The notes under the pieces are model-generated. The model was given only the letters and a program-made list of their open reading frames with translations. It ran no database searches and was not told where the DNA came from. A DNA stretch of 9,062 bases from an uncultured Collinsella sp. (GTDB taxonomy: Bacteria > Actinomycetota > Coriobacteriia > Coriobacteriales > Coriobacteriaceae), in assembly GCA_900550205.1 (NCBI GenBank), contig URRJ01000077.1, positions 1 through 9,062 of the forward strand, read 5' to 3'. This document shows, piece after piece, positions 1 through 5,883 of the stretch. Both the position numbers and the translations under genes were made by a program. Each line of letters opens with the position of its first letter. Positions within the stretch are counted from its first letter, which is position 1.

Positions 1-1661
1 CCGGCCGGGCCGCCACCGATAACGGCAACGTTGCGCTCGCTGTCGTTGGCGATGGCCTGGGCGCGCAACTTGGGCAGCACGGCGGTCATGGCCTCGCGGG
101 CGGCCTTGAGCTTGCTGGCGCGAATCTGGGCGCCCTCGGGCTCGTAGAATGCACGCTCGCAGGCACGGCCGCAGGGATGCGGGCAGATGGTGCCGGTAAT
201 GAACGGCAGGGCGTTGCGCTCGATGATGATGTTGAGCGCGTCCTCGTAGCGGCCCTCGTCAACAGCCGCCAGATAGGCAGGAATGTCCTGCTGGATGGGG
301 CAGCTCGTGCGGCACGGCGTGGTAAAGCAGTCGGAAAGCGGGCTCTTGCCGGCGACTTTGCGATCGGGCAGCGGGCACAGCGGCTTCTTGTAGAGCGGGT
401 TGGTGAGCGAGTCGGTCTGGATCGCAGTCACGGCCTCGAGAGAGACGCCCGCGAACGGCTTGCCGTCCAGGTCGGCAAACTCGCCGGCCATCTGGCTAAA
501 GCGCTCGTAACCGCCGGGCTTGAGCACGTCGGTCGCCAGGGTGACGGGCCAAATGCCGGCGTCATACAGGGCGCGGATGTTGTAGACCGTGGCGCCGCCG
601 GAGTAGCTGATGCGCAGCTTGCCATCGAACTGCTCGGTAATGCGGCGAGCAGCCTCGATGGTCAGCGAGAACAGCGAACGGCCGGACATGTACATCTCGG
701 TGGAGGGCAGCTCGTTCCTCGTCACGTCGACGGGGAACGTGTTGGTCAGCTTGACGCCAAACTCCAGGCCGCGCTCGGCACACAGGGCAATCAGGCGCTC
801 GAACATGGGCACGGCGTCGGACCACTGCAGGTCCTCGCGGAAGTGCGTATCGTCGAAGACGATGTAGTCAAAGCCCAGCTCGTTCAGACGCTGGCGGGCA
901 AACTCATAGCCCAGCAGCGTGGGGTTGCACTTGATGTAGGTGTTAAGGCCCTTCTCGGTAATCAGATAGGTCGCGATGCGCTCGATCTCCGCCGGCGGGC
1001 AGCCATGCAGCGTTGACTCGGTAATGGAGTTGGAGACGCGCGCCGGGATGGACTCGACAAACGCGGCATCGACATGCTCAAACTTGTCCAGGTTGGCGAG
1101 CGCCCACGTGCGGCACTCGTTCCAGACGTCGGAGCCGCTGGCGTCCTTCATGCCCTCGATGTAGGCATCGACCTTGGGACTCTTGATGCCCTCCAGGTCA
1201 TAGCCCACCGACATGTTAAAGACAAAACCGTCCGGGCTGCCCAGGCCGTACTCGCGAGCGATCAGGTGGCAGGCAAACCATGCCTTCACGTACTCGGCAA
1301 AGGCCTGCGGAACCTCGAGCTCGGTCGACCACTCGCAGTTGTAGCACTCGTCCTGCGCCACAATGCAGGGCTTGTTCACACACTTGGAGAGCTCCTCGCC
1401 GTCCATAACCTGGACGGTCTTGAGCTCAAAGAAGCGGGAACCGGCCACGTAGGATGCCACGATGTTCTGGGCAAGCTGCGTATTGGGGCCGGCGGCCGGG
1501 CCAAACGGAGTCTCGATGCGCTCGTCAAAAATGGGAAGCGCGCCCTCCTGATTGGTCGTGACCATCTTACGCACGCCAAAGATGGCGTCCTGAGTCTTGT
1601 GCTCCTCGATGATCCAGTTCATCAGCTGCGAAAACGGGATCGGCCTCATGATGTCGCTCAT
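1..1661 (-). CDS. ygfK: YgfK-like putative flavin/Fe-S oxidoreductase (selenate reductase-type), N-terminal part only
   Basis: The protein starts MSDIMRPIPFSQLMNWIIEE, closely matching the start of E. coli YgfK as I remember it. GAGGAG lies 6 nt before the ATG at 1661. The window ends after codon 553, and E. coli YgfK is about 1030 residues, so roughly the C-terminal half is missing. Visible parts: a dihydroorotate-dehydrogenase-like N-terminal domain (about 1-400) with TPFGPAAGP near residue 53 and STLHGCPP around C221; then a GltD-type Fe-S domain with C445-x4-C450-x3-C454 and C493-x3-C497-x3-C501; then the FAD-binding glycine motif VIGGGPAG at the window edge. The family is assumed to pass electrons through Fe-S and flavin centres. 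It was named for selenate reduction, but its genomic company and recent work on gut anaerobes point to anaerobic purine/urate breakdown. The exact reaction is not known to me. It is the last gene seen in the permease-ssnA-ygfK unit. Identity is confident; function is inferred. Confidence 0.93.
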   Translation of the reverse strand, partial: MSDIMRPIPFSQLMNWIIEEHKTQDAIFGVRKMVTTNQEGALPIFDERIETPFGPAAGPNTQLAQNIVASYVAGSRFFELKTVQVMDGEELSKCVNKPCIVAQDECYNCEWSTELEVPQAFAEYVKAWFACHLIAREYGLGSPDGFVFNMSVGYDLEGIKSPKVDAYIEGMKDASGSDVWNECRTWALANLDKFEHVDAAFVESIPARVSNSITESTLHGCPPAEIERIATYLITEKGLNTYIKCNPTLLGYEFARQRLNELGFDYIVFDDTHFREDLQWSDAVPMFERLIALCAERGLEFGVKLTNTFPVDVTRNELPSTEMYMSGRSLFSLTIEAARRITEQFDGKLRISYSGGATVYNIRALYDAGIWPVTLATDVLKPGGYERFSQMAGEFADLDGKPFAGVSLEAVTAIQTDSLTNPLYKKPLCPLPDRKVAGKSPLSDCFTTPCRTSCPIQQDIPAYLAAVDEGRYEDALNIIIERNALPFITGTICPHPCGRACERAFYEPEGAQIRASKLKAAREAMTAVLPKLRAQAIANDSERNVAVIGGGPA

Positions 1662-1809
1662 AGTGAGCTCCTCTCTGTAACGCCCGGCGAGACCGCGCGG
1701 CGGGCGCAAATACGGTGTAGCGCTAGCACAGCGCCGGCGACCCCGCGGAGGTCGCCTATACGCGCGTCGGATGCGGCGAAACATCCGGCACGCGTGAATC
1801 TACTTGTAA
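1662..1809 (-). other. Structured intercistronic gap between ssnA and ygfK with four stem-loops
   Basis: This 148-nt G+C-rich spacer has no ORF of its own. It holds four inverted repeats: CGCCCG/CGGGCG (1681-1686 and 1701-1706), GCGCT/AGCGC (1720-1724 and 1730-1734), GGCGACC/GGTCGCC (1736-1742 and 1750-1756), and an imperfect longer stem joining 1761-1773 with 1782-1796 (core CGGATG/CATCCG). None is followed by a T-run on the minus strand, so they are not classical terminators. Roles in mRNA processing, differential stability or partial attenuation between ssnA and ygfK are possible. The structures are seen in the sequence; the role is inferred. Confidence 0.5.
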
Positions 1810-3165
1810 TTAGTAGGCGCGATCGTTGAGCGTGCTCCAGAGCTTCTTGGACTCGGCCATGGTCCACGCGTTGATCTTGTCCTCATCAATGCCAACGAAC
1901 TCGCGATCCTTGTACAGGACGCGGCCGTTGATGATGGTGGTGCGGCAGTTTTTGCCCATCATGCCAAAGAGCATGTGGCCGTCGATGTTCTCCTCGCTCA
2001 GCGGCGTAAAGGGCTTGTAGTCCATAACGATGACGTCGGCGGCAGCGCCGGCCTCGAGCACGCCGAGCTTGCGATCGAAGTACTTGCTCGCCATCTTGGC
2101 GTTGTTCTCGAACAGCATCGTCATGGCCTCGCACCAGCCCACGTTGGGCATGGCGGCGTTGTGGCGCTGAATGATCAGGAAGACCTTAAGGCTCTCGAGC
2201 ATATCGTGGGTGTAGGCGTCGGTGCCCATGCACACGGGAATGCCGCGGCGGAAGAACTCGAGCACGGGGGCGCAGCCCACGGCGTTGCCCATATTGGATT
2301 CGGGGTTGTTGACGAGCCAGGTGCCGGACTCCTTGACGATATCCATCTCGGCAGGCGTCACATGGATGCAGTGGCCGAGCATGGTGTCGGGACCCAGCAG
2401 GTTGTGCTGCAGCAGGCGCTCGACGGGACTGATGCCGCCGCGGTTGAGGCGGGAGTCCCACACGTCGTTCATGCCCTCGCACACATGGATGTGGAAGCCG
2501 GTCAAGCCGTTGTTGGCCTCGGCCATCTTGTCCATGGTCTCGTCCGACAGCGTAAAGGTGGCGTGACCGCCAAACATGGCGGCGATCATGTGGTTGTCGT
2601 TATCGCGACGCTCCTTGGCGGCCCACTGGGCAAATTCGGCGTTCTCGGCAATGGCCTGGTCGCACTTTTCCTGACCGCGACGGTCGGAGACCTCGTAGCA
2701 CAGGCACGAACGCATGCCCAGCTCCTGAGCTGCATCCTTAATGGTAAAGAGGCTTCCCGGGATCTCACAGAAGCTCGCGTGGTGATCGAAGATCGTGGTG
2801 ACGCCATCGCGGATGGAGTCAAGAATCGTGGCGTAGGCGCTGGCCTTGGTGCCGTCGAGTGTCAGGTTGTCGTCGATCTTCCACCACTGCTGCTCAAGAT
2901 TCTCCAGGAAGTTAGTGGGGTTGCAGCCCTTAATGGCAAGGCCGCGGGCCAGACCCGAGTAGATGTGGGTGTGGCAGTTGATAAGTCCGGGCATGATGAG
3001 GTTGCCCTGGGCGTCGACGTACTCGGCATCCGGGTACTTGGCCTTGAGCTCGCACTCGGGGCCCACTTCGACGATCGTATCTCCGTCAATGGCGACCGCA
3101 CCGTTTGGAATGAACGGGGCCTGAGCGTTGCGGGTAAAGACGGAACCGTTAGCGACCAGAAGCAT
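1810..3165 (-). CDS. ssnA: SsnA-like metal-dependent aminohydrolase/amidohydrolase (ATZ/TRZ family)
   Basis: This is a 451-residue amidohydrolase-superfamily enzyme close in length and sequence to E. coli SsnA (about 440). Metal-site motifs, numbered from my chosen start: H65-T-H67 in the NCHTHIYSG strand, HIH at 225-227 followed by E230, H265 in LGHCIH, and D316 in MGTDAY. This is the usual HxH...H...H...D set of the cytosine deaminase/TRZ group, which deaminates or hydrolyses ring nitrogen compounds such as purines and triazines. It is predicted cytoplasmic. An in-frame ATG exists at 3183 (six residues longer), but AAGGGAG sits 5 nt before the ATG at 3165 and nothing comparable precedes 3183, so I take 3165. 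It lies between the purine permease and ygfK on the same strand, as part of a purine catabolic unit. The substrate of SsnA is not firmly established as far as I know; an aminated purine or a urate breakdown intermediate is inferred. Confidence 0.92.
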   Translation of the reverse strand: MLLVANGSVFTRNAQAPFIPNGAVAIDGDTIVEVGPECELKAKYPDAEYVDAQGNLIMPGLINCHTHIYSGLARGLAIKGCNPTNFLENLEQQWWKIDDNLTLDGTKASAYATILDSIRDGVTTIFDHHASFCEIPGSLFTIKDAAQELGMRSCLCYEVSDRRGQEKCDQAIAENAEFAQWAAKERRDNDNHMIAAMFGGHATFTLSDETMDKMAEANNGLTGFHIHVCEGMNDVWDSRLNRGGISPVERLLQHNLLGPDTMLGHCIHVTPAEMDIVKESGTWLVNNPESNMGNAVGCAPVLEFFRRGIPVCMGTDAYTHDMLESLKVFLIIQRHNAAMPNVGWCEAMTMLFENNAKMASKYFDRKLGVLEAGAAADVIVMDYKPFTPLSEENIDGHMLFGMMGKNCRTTIINGRVLYKDREFVGIDEDKINAWTMAESKKLWSTLNDRAY

Positions 3166-3360
3166 GGATGCTCCCTTCGACATCAGAGGCGGGGTTTGAC
3201 ACCTCTGACATGGCGGAGTGCGAAGCGCCGGCCTACACCGGAAACGGGCCCTCTCCCGTCAACGCTTCACCAAAGGGACAAACCCTTTGAAGTGCGGCTT
3301 GGTGCCGCATGACGTCGGCGGACGAAGCGATGCGTCCACCGACGAATAGCACCGAATTGG
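3166..3360 (-). other. Structured intercistronic gap between permease and ssnA with a series of stem-loops
   Basis: This 195-nt spacer has no gene. In transcript order it holds an 11-bp stem 3333-3343/3314-3324 (loop 8 nt), TGCGGC/GCCGCA (3293-3298, 3304-3309), CAAAGGG/CCCTTTG (3271-3277, 3283-3289), ACGGG/CCCGT (3244-3248, 3255-3259), and TCAGAGG/CCTCTGA (3183-3189, 3202-3208), which ends just ahead of the ssnA ribosome binding site. The 11-bp stem has a C:A mismatch on the plus strand but a G:U pair on the minus-strand RNA, which suggests it acts in the permease-ssnA transcript. No T-run follows any stem, so simple termination is unlikely. Confidence 0.5.
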
Positions 3361-4755
3361 TTACTTCTTGCTCTCGGGCAAGACCAGATCCACGGCAGCG
3401 TCCTTGGCAGCATCGATGTGTTGAGCCACGACCGGCGTCTGCGGAAGGATCAGGTTAAGGACAATGGCCATGATGGCAGTGGGAGTTACGGCATTGGAGC
3501 CGATGACGGTGGACACCCAGGCGGGCATACCCTCGCCGGCAAGGCAACCGCTGGCCATCCAGATACCCAGGCCAAAGACGACGGAGGTACCGACGATGGT
3601 GGTAGTGCGCTGCGTGAGGCCCTCGCGGGTGAACATGCGCACGCCGTTCATGGTGATGGTGCCAAAGACACCGACGGTCGCGCCGCCGATGACGGGCTGC
3701 GGGATAGCGGAAAGGACGGCAGAGAGCTGCGGGAACAGACCGGCGATGGCAAAGACGGCCGCAATAATCACAAAGACCCACTTGTTGACGACCTTGTTGG
3801 AGCAGATGATGCCCACGTTCTGGCCAAGGGCGCTGGTGGGAAGACCGCCCAGCAGGCCACCGACCATAGAGGTGAGGCCCTGGGACACGATAGCGCCGGA
3901 GAGCTCGCGCTCGGTGGGCATACGGTCGATGGAGCCCAGGCAGGCGGCGGAAACGTCACCGATAACCTGGATGGCAACCATGGGGAACACGACGGCGAGG
4001 GTAATGCAGACCTCGGGATCAAACTCGAGTGCGTAGGGCATGAGCTTGGGAAGGGCGAAGACCTGAGCGGTGGCGACGCTGGAGAAGTCGATCATGCCAA
4101 AGGGGATGGAGACGATCATGCCAACGATCATGCCAAAGAACACAGATCCCAGCTTGAGCGTGCCCTTGCCAAAGTTGGCGAGCGCAAAGACCACGGCGAA
4201 GGTGATAAGAGCGACGCACCAGGCCTGCGGGGTGCCCCACAGCGGCGTACCCATACCGCCGGCCATATACTTGACGGCCGTGGGATAGAGAGAGACGCCA
4301 ATGGAGAAGATGACCGTACCGGTCACGACGGGCGGGAACAGCCACTTAATCTTGCTGTAGGCCAAACCAAAGAGGACCGCGACGGCACCGCCGACAATCT
4401 CGCCACCCAGCAGCGCACCAAAGCTAAAGCCCGAGGCACCCATGGCCTGCAGGGCCGGCAGGAACGCGAACGAAACGCCCATGACGATGGGCAGGCCGCC
4501 GCCGATGCGACGGAAGGGAGCGAAGGCCTGAAGGGCCGTGTCGATTGCCGAAAGAATGAGCGCAACCTGAATGATGTCGGTGCTCTGCTGGCTATTAAAG
4601 CCGTAGACGCCGGCCATGATGACCGCCGGGGTGATGATACCGGCAAACGAAGCCAGTACGTGCTGAAGGGCACACGGGATCATTTCCTTAACGGGAGGCA
4701 TGCCTTCACGAGTAAACAGGGCTTCAGTGCCGTTCGTAACCGTCTCCTGGGTCAT
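3361..4755 (-). CDS. NCS2-family purine (xanthine/urate-type) permease
   Basis: This is a 464-residue polytopic membrane protein, the same size as E. coli XanP (463) and XanQ (466), predicted to import a purine base across the inner membrane by proton symport. Family motifs, numbered from M1 at 4755: Q31-H32 in the first membrane segment (LQHVLASF), RIGGGLPIVMGVSFAFL near 83-99, IQVIGDVSA at 262-270, and GQNVGIICSNK at 311-321. At least ten long hydrophobic stretches follow one another, and the C-terminal tail is charged (ESKK). An ATG at 4842 in the same frame would add 29 hydrophilic residues, but it has no ribosome site and lies at the edge of the predicted promoter; the ATG at 4755 follows GGTGG by 4 nt. 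Oddity: where XanQ has its essential TM8 glutamate (E272), this protein has Q263, and where XanQ has D304 it has Q292. Substrate specificity may therefore differ. It is the first gene of the unit with ssnA and ygfK. Confidence 0.9.
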   Translation of the reverse strand: MTQETVTNGTEALFTREGMPPVKEMIPCALQHVLASFAGIITPAVIMAGVYGFNSQQSTDIIQVALILSAIDTALQAFAPFRRIGGGLPIVMGVSFAFLPALQAMGASGFSFGALLGGEIVGGAVAVLFGLAYSKIKWLFPPVVTGTVIFSIGVSLYPTAVKYMAGGMGTPLWGTPQAWCVALITFAVVFALANFGKGTLKLGSVFFGMIVGMIVSIPFGMIDFSSVATAQVFALPKLMPYALEFDPEVCITLAVVFPMVAIQVIGDVSAACLGSIDRMPTERELSGAIVSQGLTSMVGGLLGGLPTSALGQNVGIICSNKVVNKWVFVIIAAVFAIAGLFPQLSAVLSAIPQPVIGGATVGVFGTITMNGVRMFTREGLTQRTTTIVGTSVVFGLGIWMASGCLAGEGMPAWVSTVIGSNAVTPTAIMAIVLNLILPQTPVVAQHIDAAKDAAVDLVLPESKK

Positions 4756-4845
4756 TTGACCACCAATCCTCGAAATAGTTGTTTTCGCATCTAACGCTCT
4801 ATTGTGACGCAGTGCGGGGTTGAGGTTGTGCCTTCGTTGCATATC

Positions 4846-4874
4846 GTATTAAAGATGATTCTCATTCTCAATAA
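4846..4874 (-). promoter_or_regulatory. Candidate sigma70-type promoter of the permease-ssnA-ygfK unit
   Basis: Read on the minus strand: -35 TTATTG (4874-4869), a 17-bp spacer, and -10 TAATAC (4851-4846). This would give a 5' leader of roughly 80 nt before the permease ATG at 4755. The -10 is good and the -35 is moderate. The box fits the choice of 4755 over 4842 as the start codon. Confidence 0.4.
4856..4870. promoter_or_regulatory. Fur-box-like inverted repeat within the permease promoter spacer
   Basis: The 15-mer TGATTCTCATTCTCA matches 11 of the 14 defined positions of the 7-1-7 Fur consensus (TGATAAT, one base, ATTATCA). It lies entirely between the proposed -35 and -10 of the permease, a typical repressor position. 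The match is partial and may be chance, or it may be the site of another regulator such as the adjacent YheO-type protein. Confidence 0.25.
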
Positions 4875-5106
4875 TAATTTTTTGTTATCAGACTATTCTT
4901 CAGCTGAGATAACGCATTTCCGCAGGTCAGGAAAGTGTCTGATCAAAATAACATCTTACTTTTCTTTTGGTCGACCGTTTACCGCTAAATTCCTACCGTT
5001 CGTCTGTATTACGCAATGTACCTGCGGATATACGAGATGATGAGCAGCGTGTTACCATGATAAAAAATTGTTATGAACACTTCGATAGAACCAAAAGGAG
5101 TTGCCC

Positions 5107-5763
5107 GTGAACGAGACCGTACGTCGCTTTTTGCCGATGGTCGATTTCCTGGAGCAGATACTCGGCAAAAACAGCGAAATCGTGCTGCACGATTTCTCGG
5201 ATCCCGACCACGCCATCGTCGATATCCGCAACGGCATCGTGAGCGGCCGCAAGGTCGGCGGTCCCGCCACCGACCTGGCACTCAAGATCATGCACGACGC
5301 CAAGTATCGCGACCTGCCGTTTATTACGGGCTACGAGGGGCGCGGTGCCGGTGGCAAGACGTTGGAGTCGGCGACGTACTTTATCCGCGAGAATGACGAG
5401 ATTGTCGGTATGCTCTGCGTCAACACCGACCTCTCGACCGTGCGCTCCATCAACGCCATGGCGCAGCAGCTCATGGCGTGCTTCGACGCTGCGCCGAGGC
5501 AGGCGGAGCCCGCGTCTATCGAGGTCGAAAGTCTTTCGGAGTCTACACAGGAGCTCATCGACCGCAGTATTTCCGAGTTGCTCGAAAGCCGCGGGCAGGA
5601 TGTCGCCTCGCTTGGGCAGGCCGATCGCGTGGACGTTATTCGCCACCTTAACGGCAACGGCGTATTTATGCTCAAGGGCGCTGTTGCCTGCGCTGCCACC
5701 TCGCTGGGCATCTCGGAGCCCAGCGTCTACCGCTACCTGCAAAAAGTCCGCAAGGAGGGCTAA
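5107..5763 (+). CDS. YheO-like PAS domain/HTH transcriptional regulator (DauR family)
   Basis: This is a 218-residue DNA-binding regulator. The start is GTG at 5107, because AAGGAG (5095-5100) lies 6 nt upstream; the TTG at 5101 directly abuts the Shine-Dalgarno and is unlikely. Residues about 5-115 form the YheO-like PAS domain, with the typical LHDF (27-30), NGIVSGRKVGGPATD (42-56) and a C-terminal beta segment around 88-106. A variable linker follows (about 130-165), then an HTH_22-type helix-turn-helix at about 172-215, with ATSLGISEPSVYRYL as the turn and recognition helix. Members such as DauR in Pseudomonas sense small nitrogenous metabolites and control catabolic operons. The gene is divergent from the permease-ssnA-ygfK unit across a 351-bp gap, so it is the likely local regulator, with a purine or purine breakdown product as a plausible ligand (inferred). 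It ends at a repeat-containing hairpin and then a strong terminator, convergent with ridA. Confidence 0.9.
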   Translation: MNETVRRFLPMVDFLEQILGKNSEIVLHDFSDPDHAIVDIRNGIVSGRKVGGPATDLALKIMHDAKYRDLPFITGYEGRGAGGKTLESATYFIRENDEIVGMLCVNTDLSTVRSINAMAQQLMACFDAAPRQAEPASIEVESLSESTQELIDRSISELLESRGQDVASLGQADRVDVIRHLNGNGVFMLKGAVACAATSLGISEPSVYRYLQKVRKEG

Positions 5764-5805
5764 TCCGCTGATTCCTTGGGGGCGGAGGAAAACGGATTAT
5801 TTTTG
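5761..5805 (+). repeat. Dispersed palindromic repeat, degenerate copy 1 (terminator-like)
   Basis: The stretch 5782-5805 (GCGGAGGAAAACGGATTATT and following TTTG) matches 6512-6535 at 22 of 24 positions. Here the left arm is decayed: only TAATCCG (5761-5767, including the regulator's stop codon) pairs perfectly with CGGATTA (5793-5799), with a secondary TTCCT/AGGAA pairing inside. The right arm is followed by TTTTT, so the transcript of the regulator gene would form a terminator-like hairpin right at its stop codon. Confidence 0.6.
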
Positions 5806-5820
5806 TCGCATCGCTTGACA

Positions 5821-5854
5821 AAAGACCCTGCAGCTCGCACTGCAGGGTCTTTTT
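5821..5854 (+). terminator. Strong rho-independent terminator shared by the regulator and ridA
   Basis: A perfect stem pairs AAAGACCCTGCAG (5821-5833) with CTGCAGGGTCTTT (5840-5852) across a 6-nt loop (CTCGCA), followed by a run of T to 5854. It lies between the convergent stop codons of the regulator (5763) and ridA (5884). On the minus strand the stem is followed by only a short T-run, so it should work best for the regulator and probably also stops ridA transcripts. Confidence 0.9.
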
Positions 5855-5883
5855 GCATGTCATGTTTAGTTGTTGCCAACGCC

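Larger units (their letters stand above)
4756..5106. promoter_or_regulatory. A+T-rich divergent regulatory region between permease and YheO-type regulator
   Basis: This 351-bp stretch carries no credible gene and is clearly richer in A+T than the genes beside it. It must hold the start sites for both divergent transcripts. Visible elements: a candidate permease promoter (4846-4874, minus) with a Fur-like box inside its spacer; an inverted repeat GTTATC (4884-4889)/GATAAC (4908-4913) enclosing the palindrome TCAGCTGA (4900-4907); and the palindrome GGTCGACC (4969-4976). I could not identify a convincing -35/-10 pair for the regulator gene. Its ribosome site AAGGAG is at 5095-5100. Confidence 0.6.

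Noticed and set aside
177..1829. Two plus-strand open frames (177-1016 and 1074-1829) opposite ygfK
   Set aside because: Both are antisense to ygfK, whose minus-strand frame is continuous and matches the family throughout. No credible ribosome site or domain was found.
1975..3312. Open plus-strand frame of about 445 codons opposite ssnA
   Set aside because: It is antisense to a gene with clear catalytic motifs. Its Val/Gly/His/Ala-rich translation is typical of a mirror frame in high-G+C DNA, and no domain is recognisable.
3418..4794. Open plus-strand frame of about 458 codons opposite the permease
   Set aside because: The translation is mostly Gly, Asp, His and Lys with no fold-like pattern. 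It is the reverse image of hydrophobic membrane-protein codons.
4974..5000. ACCGTT repeated at 4974-4979 and 4995-5000 (21-bp period), with a further ACCG at 4981
   Set aside because: The period of two helical turns is tempting as an operator for the regulator gene, but the units are only 6 bp and no promoter could be placed beside them. Chance is a sufficient explanation.
4804..5040. Small plus-strand ORF of 78 codons in the divergent gap
   Set aside because: There is no ribosome site, the composition is that of non-coding A+T-rich DNA, and it overlaps the predicted permease promoter.
5071..5742. Minus-strand open frame of 223 codons opposite the regulator
   Set aside because: It overlaps almost entirely with a well-supported PAS/HTH gene and has no recognisable motif.
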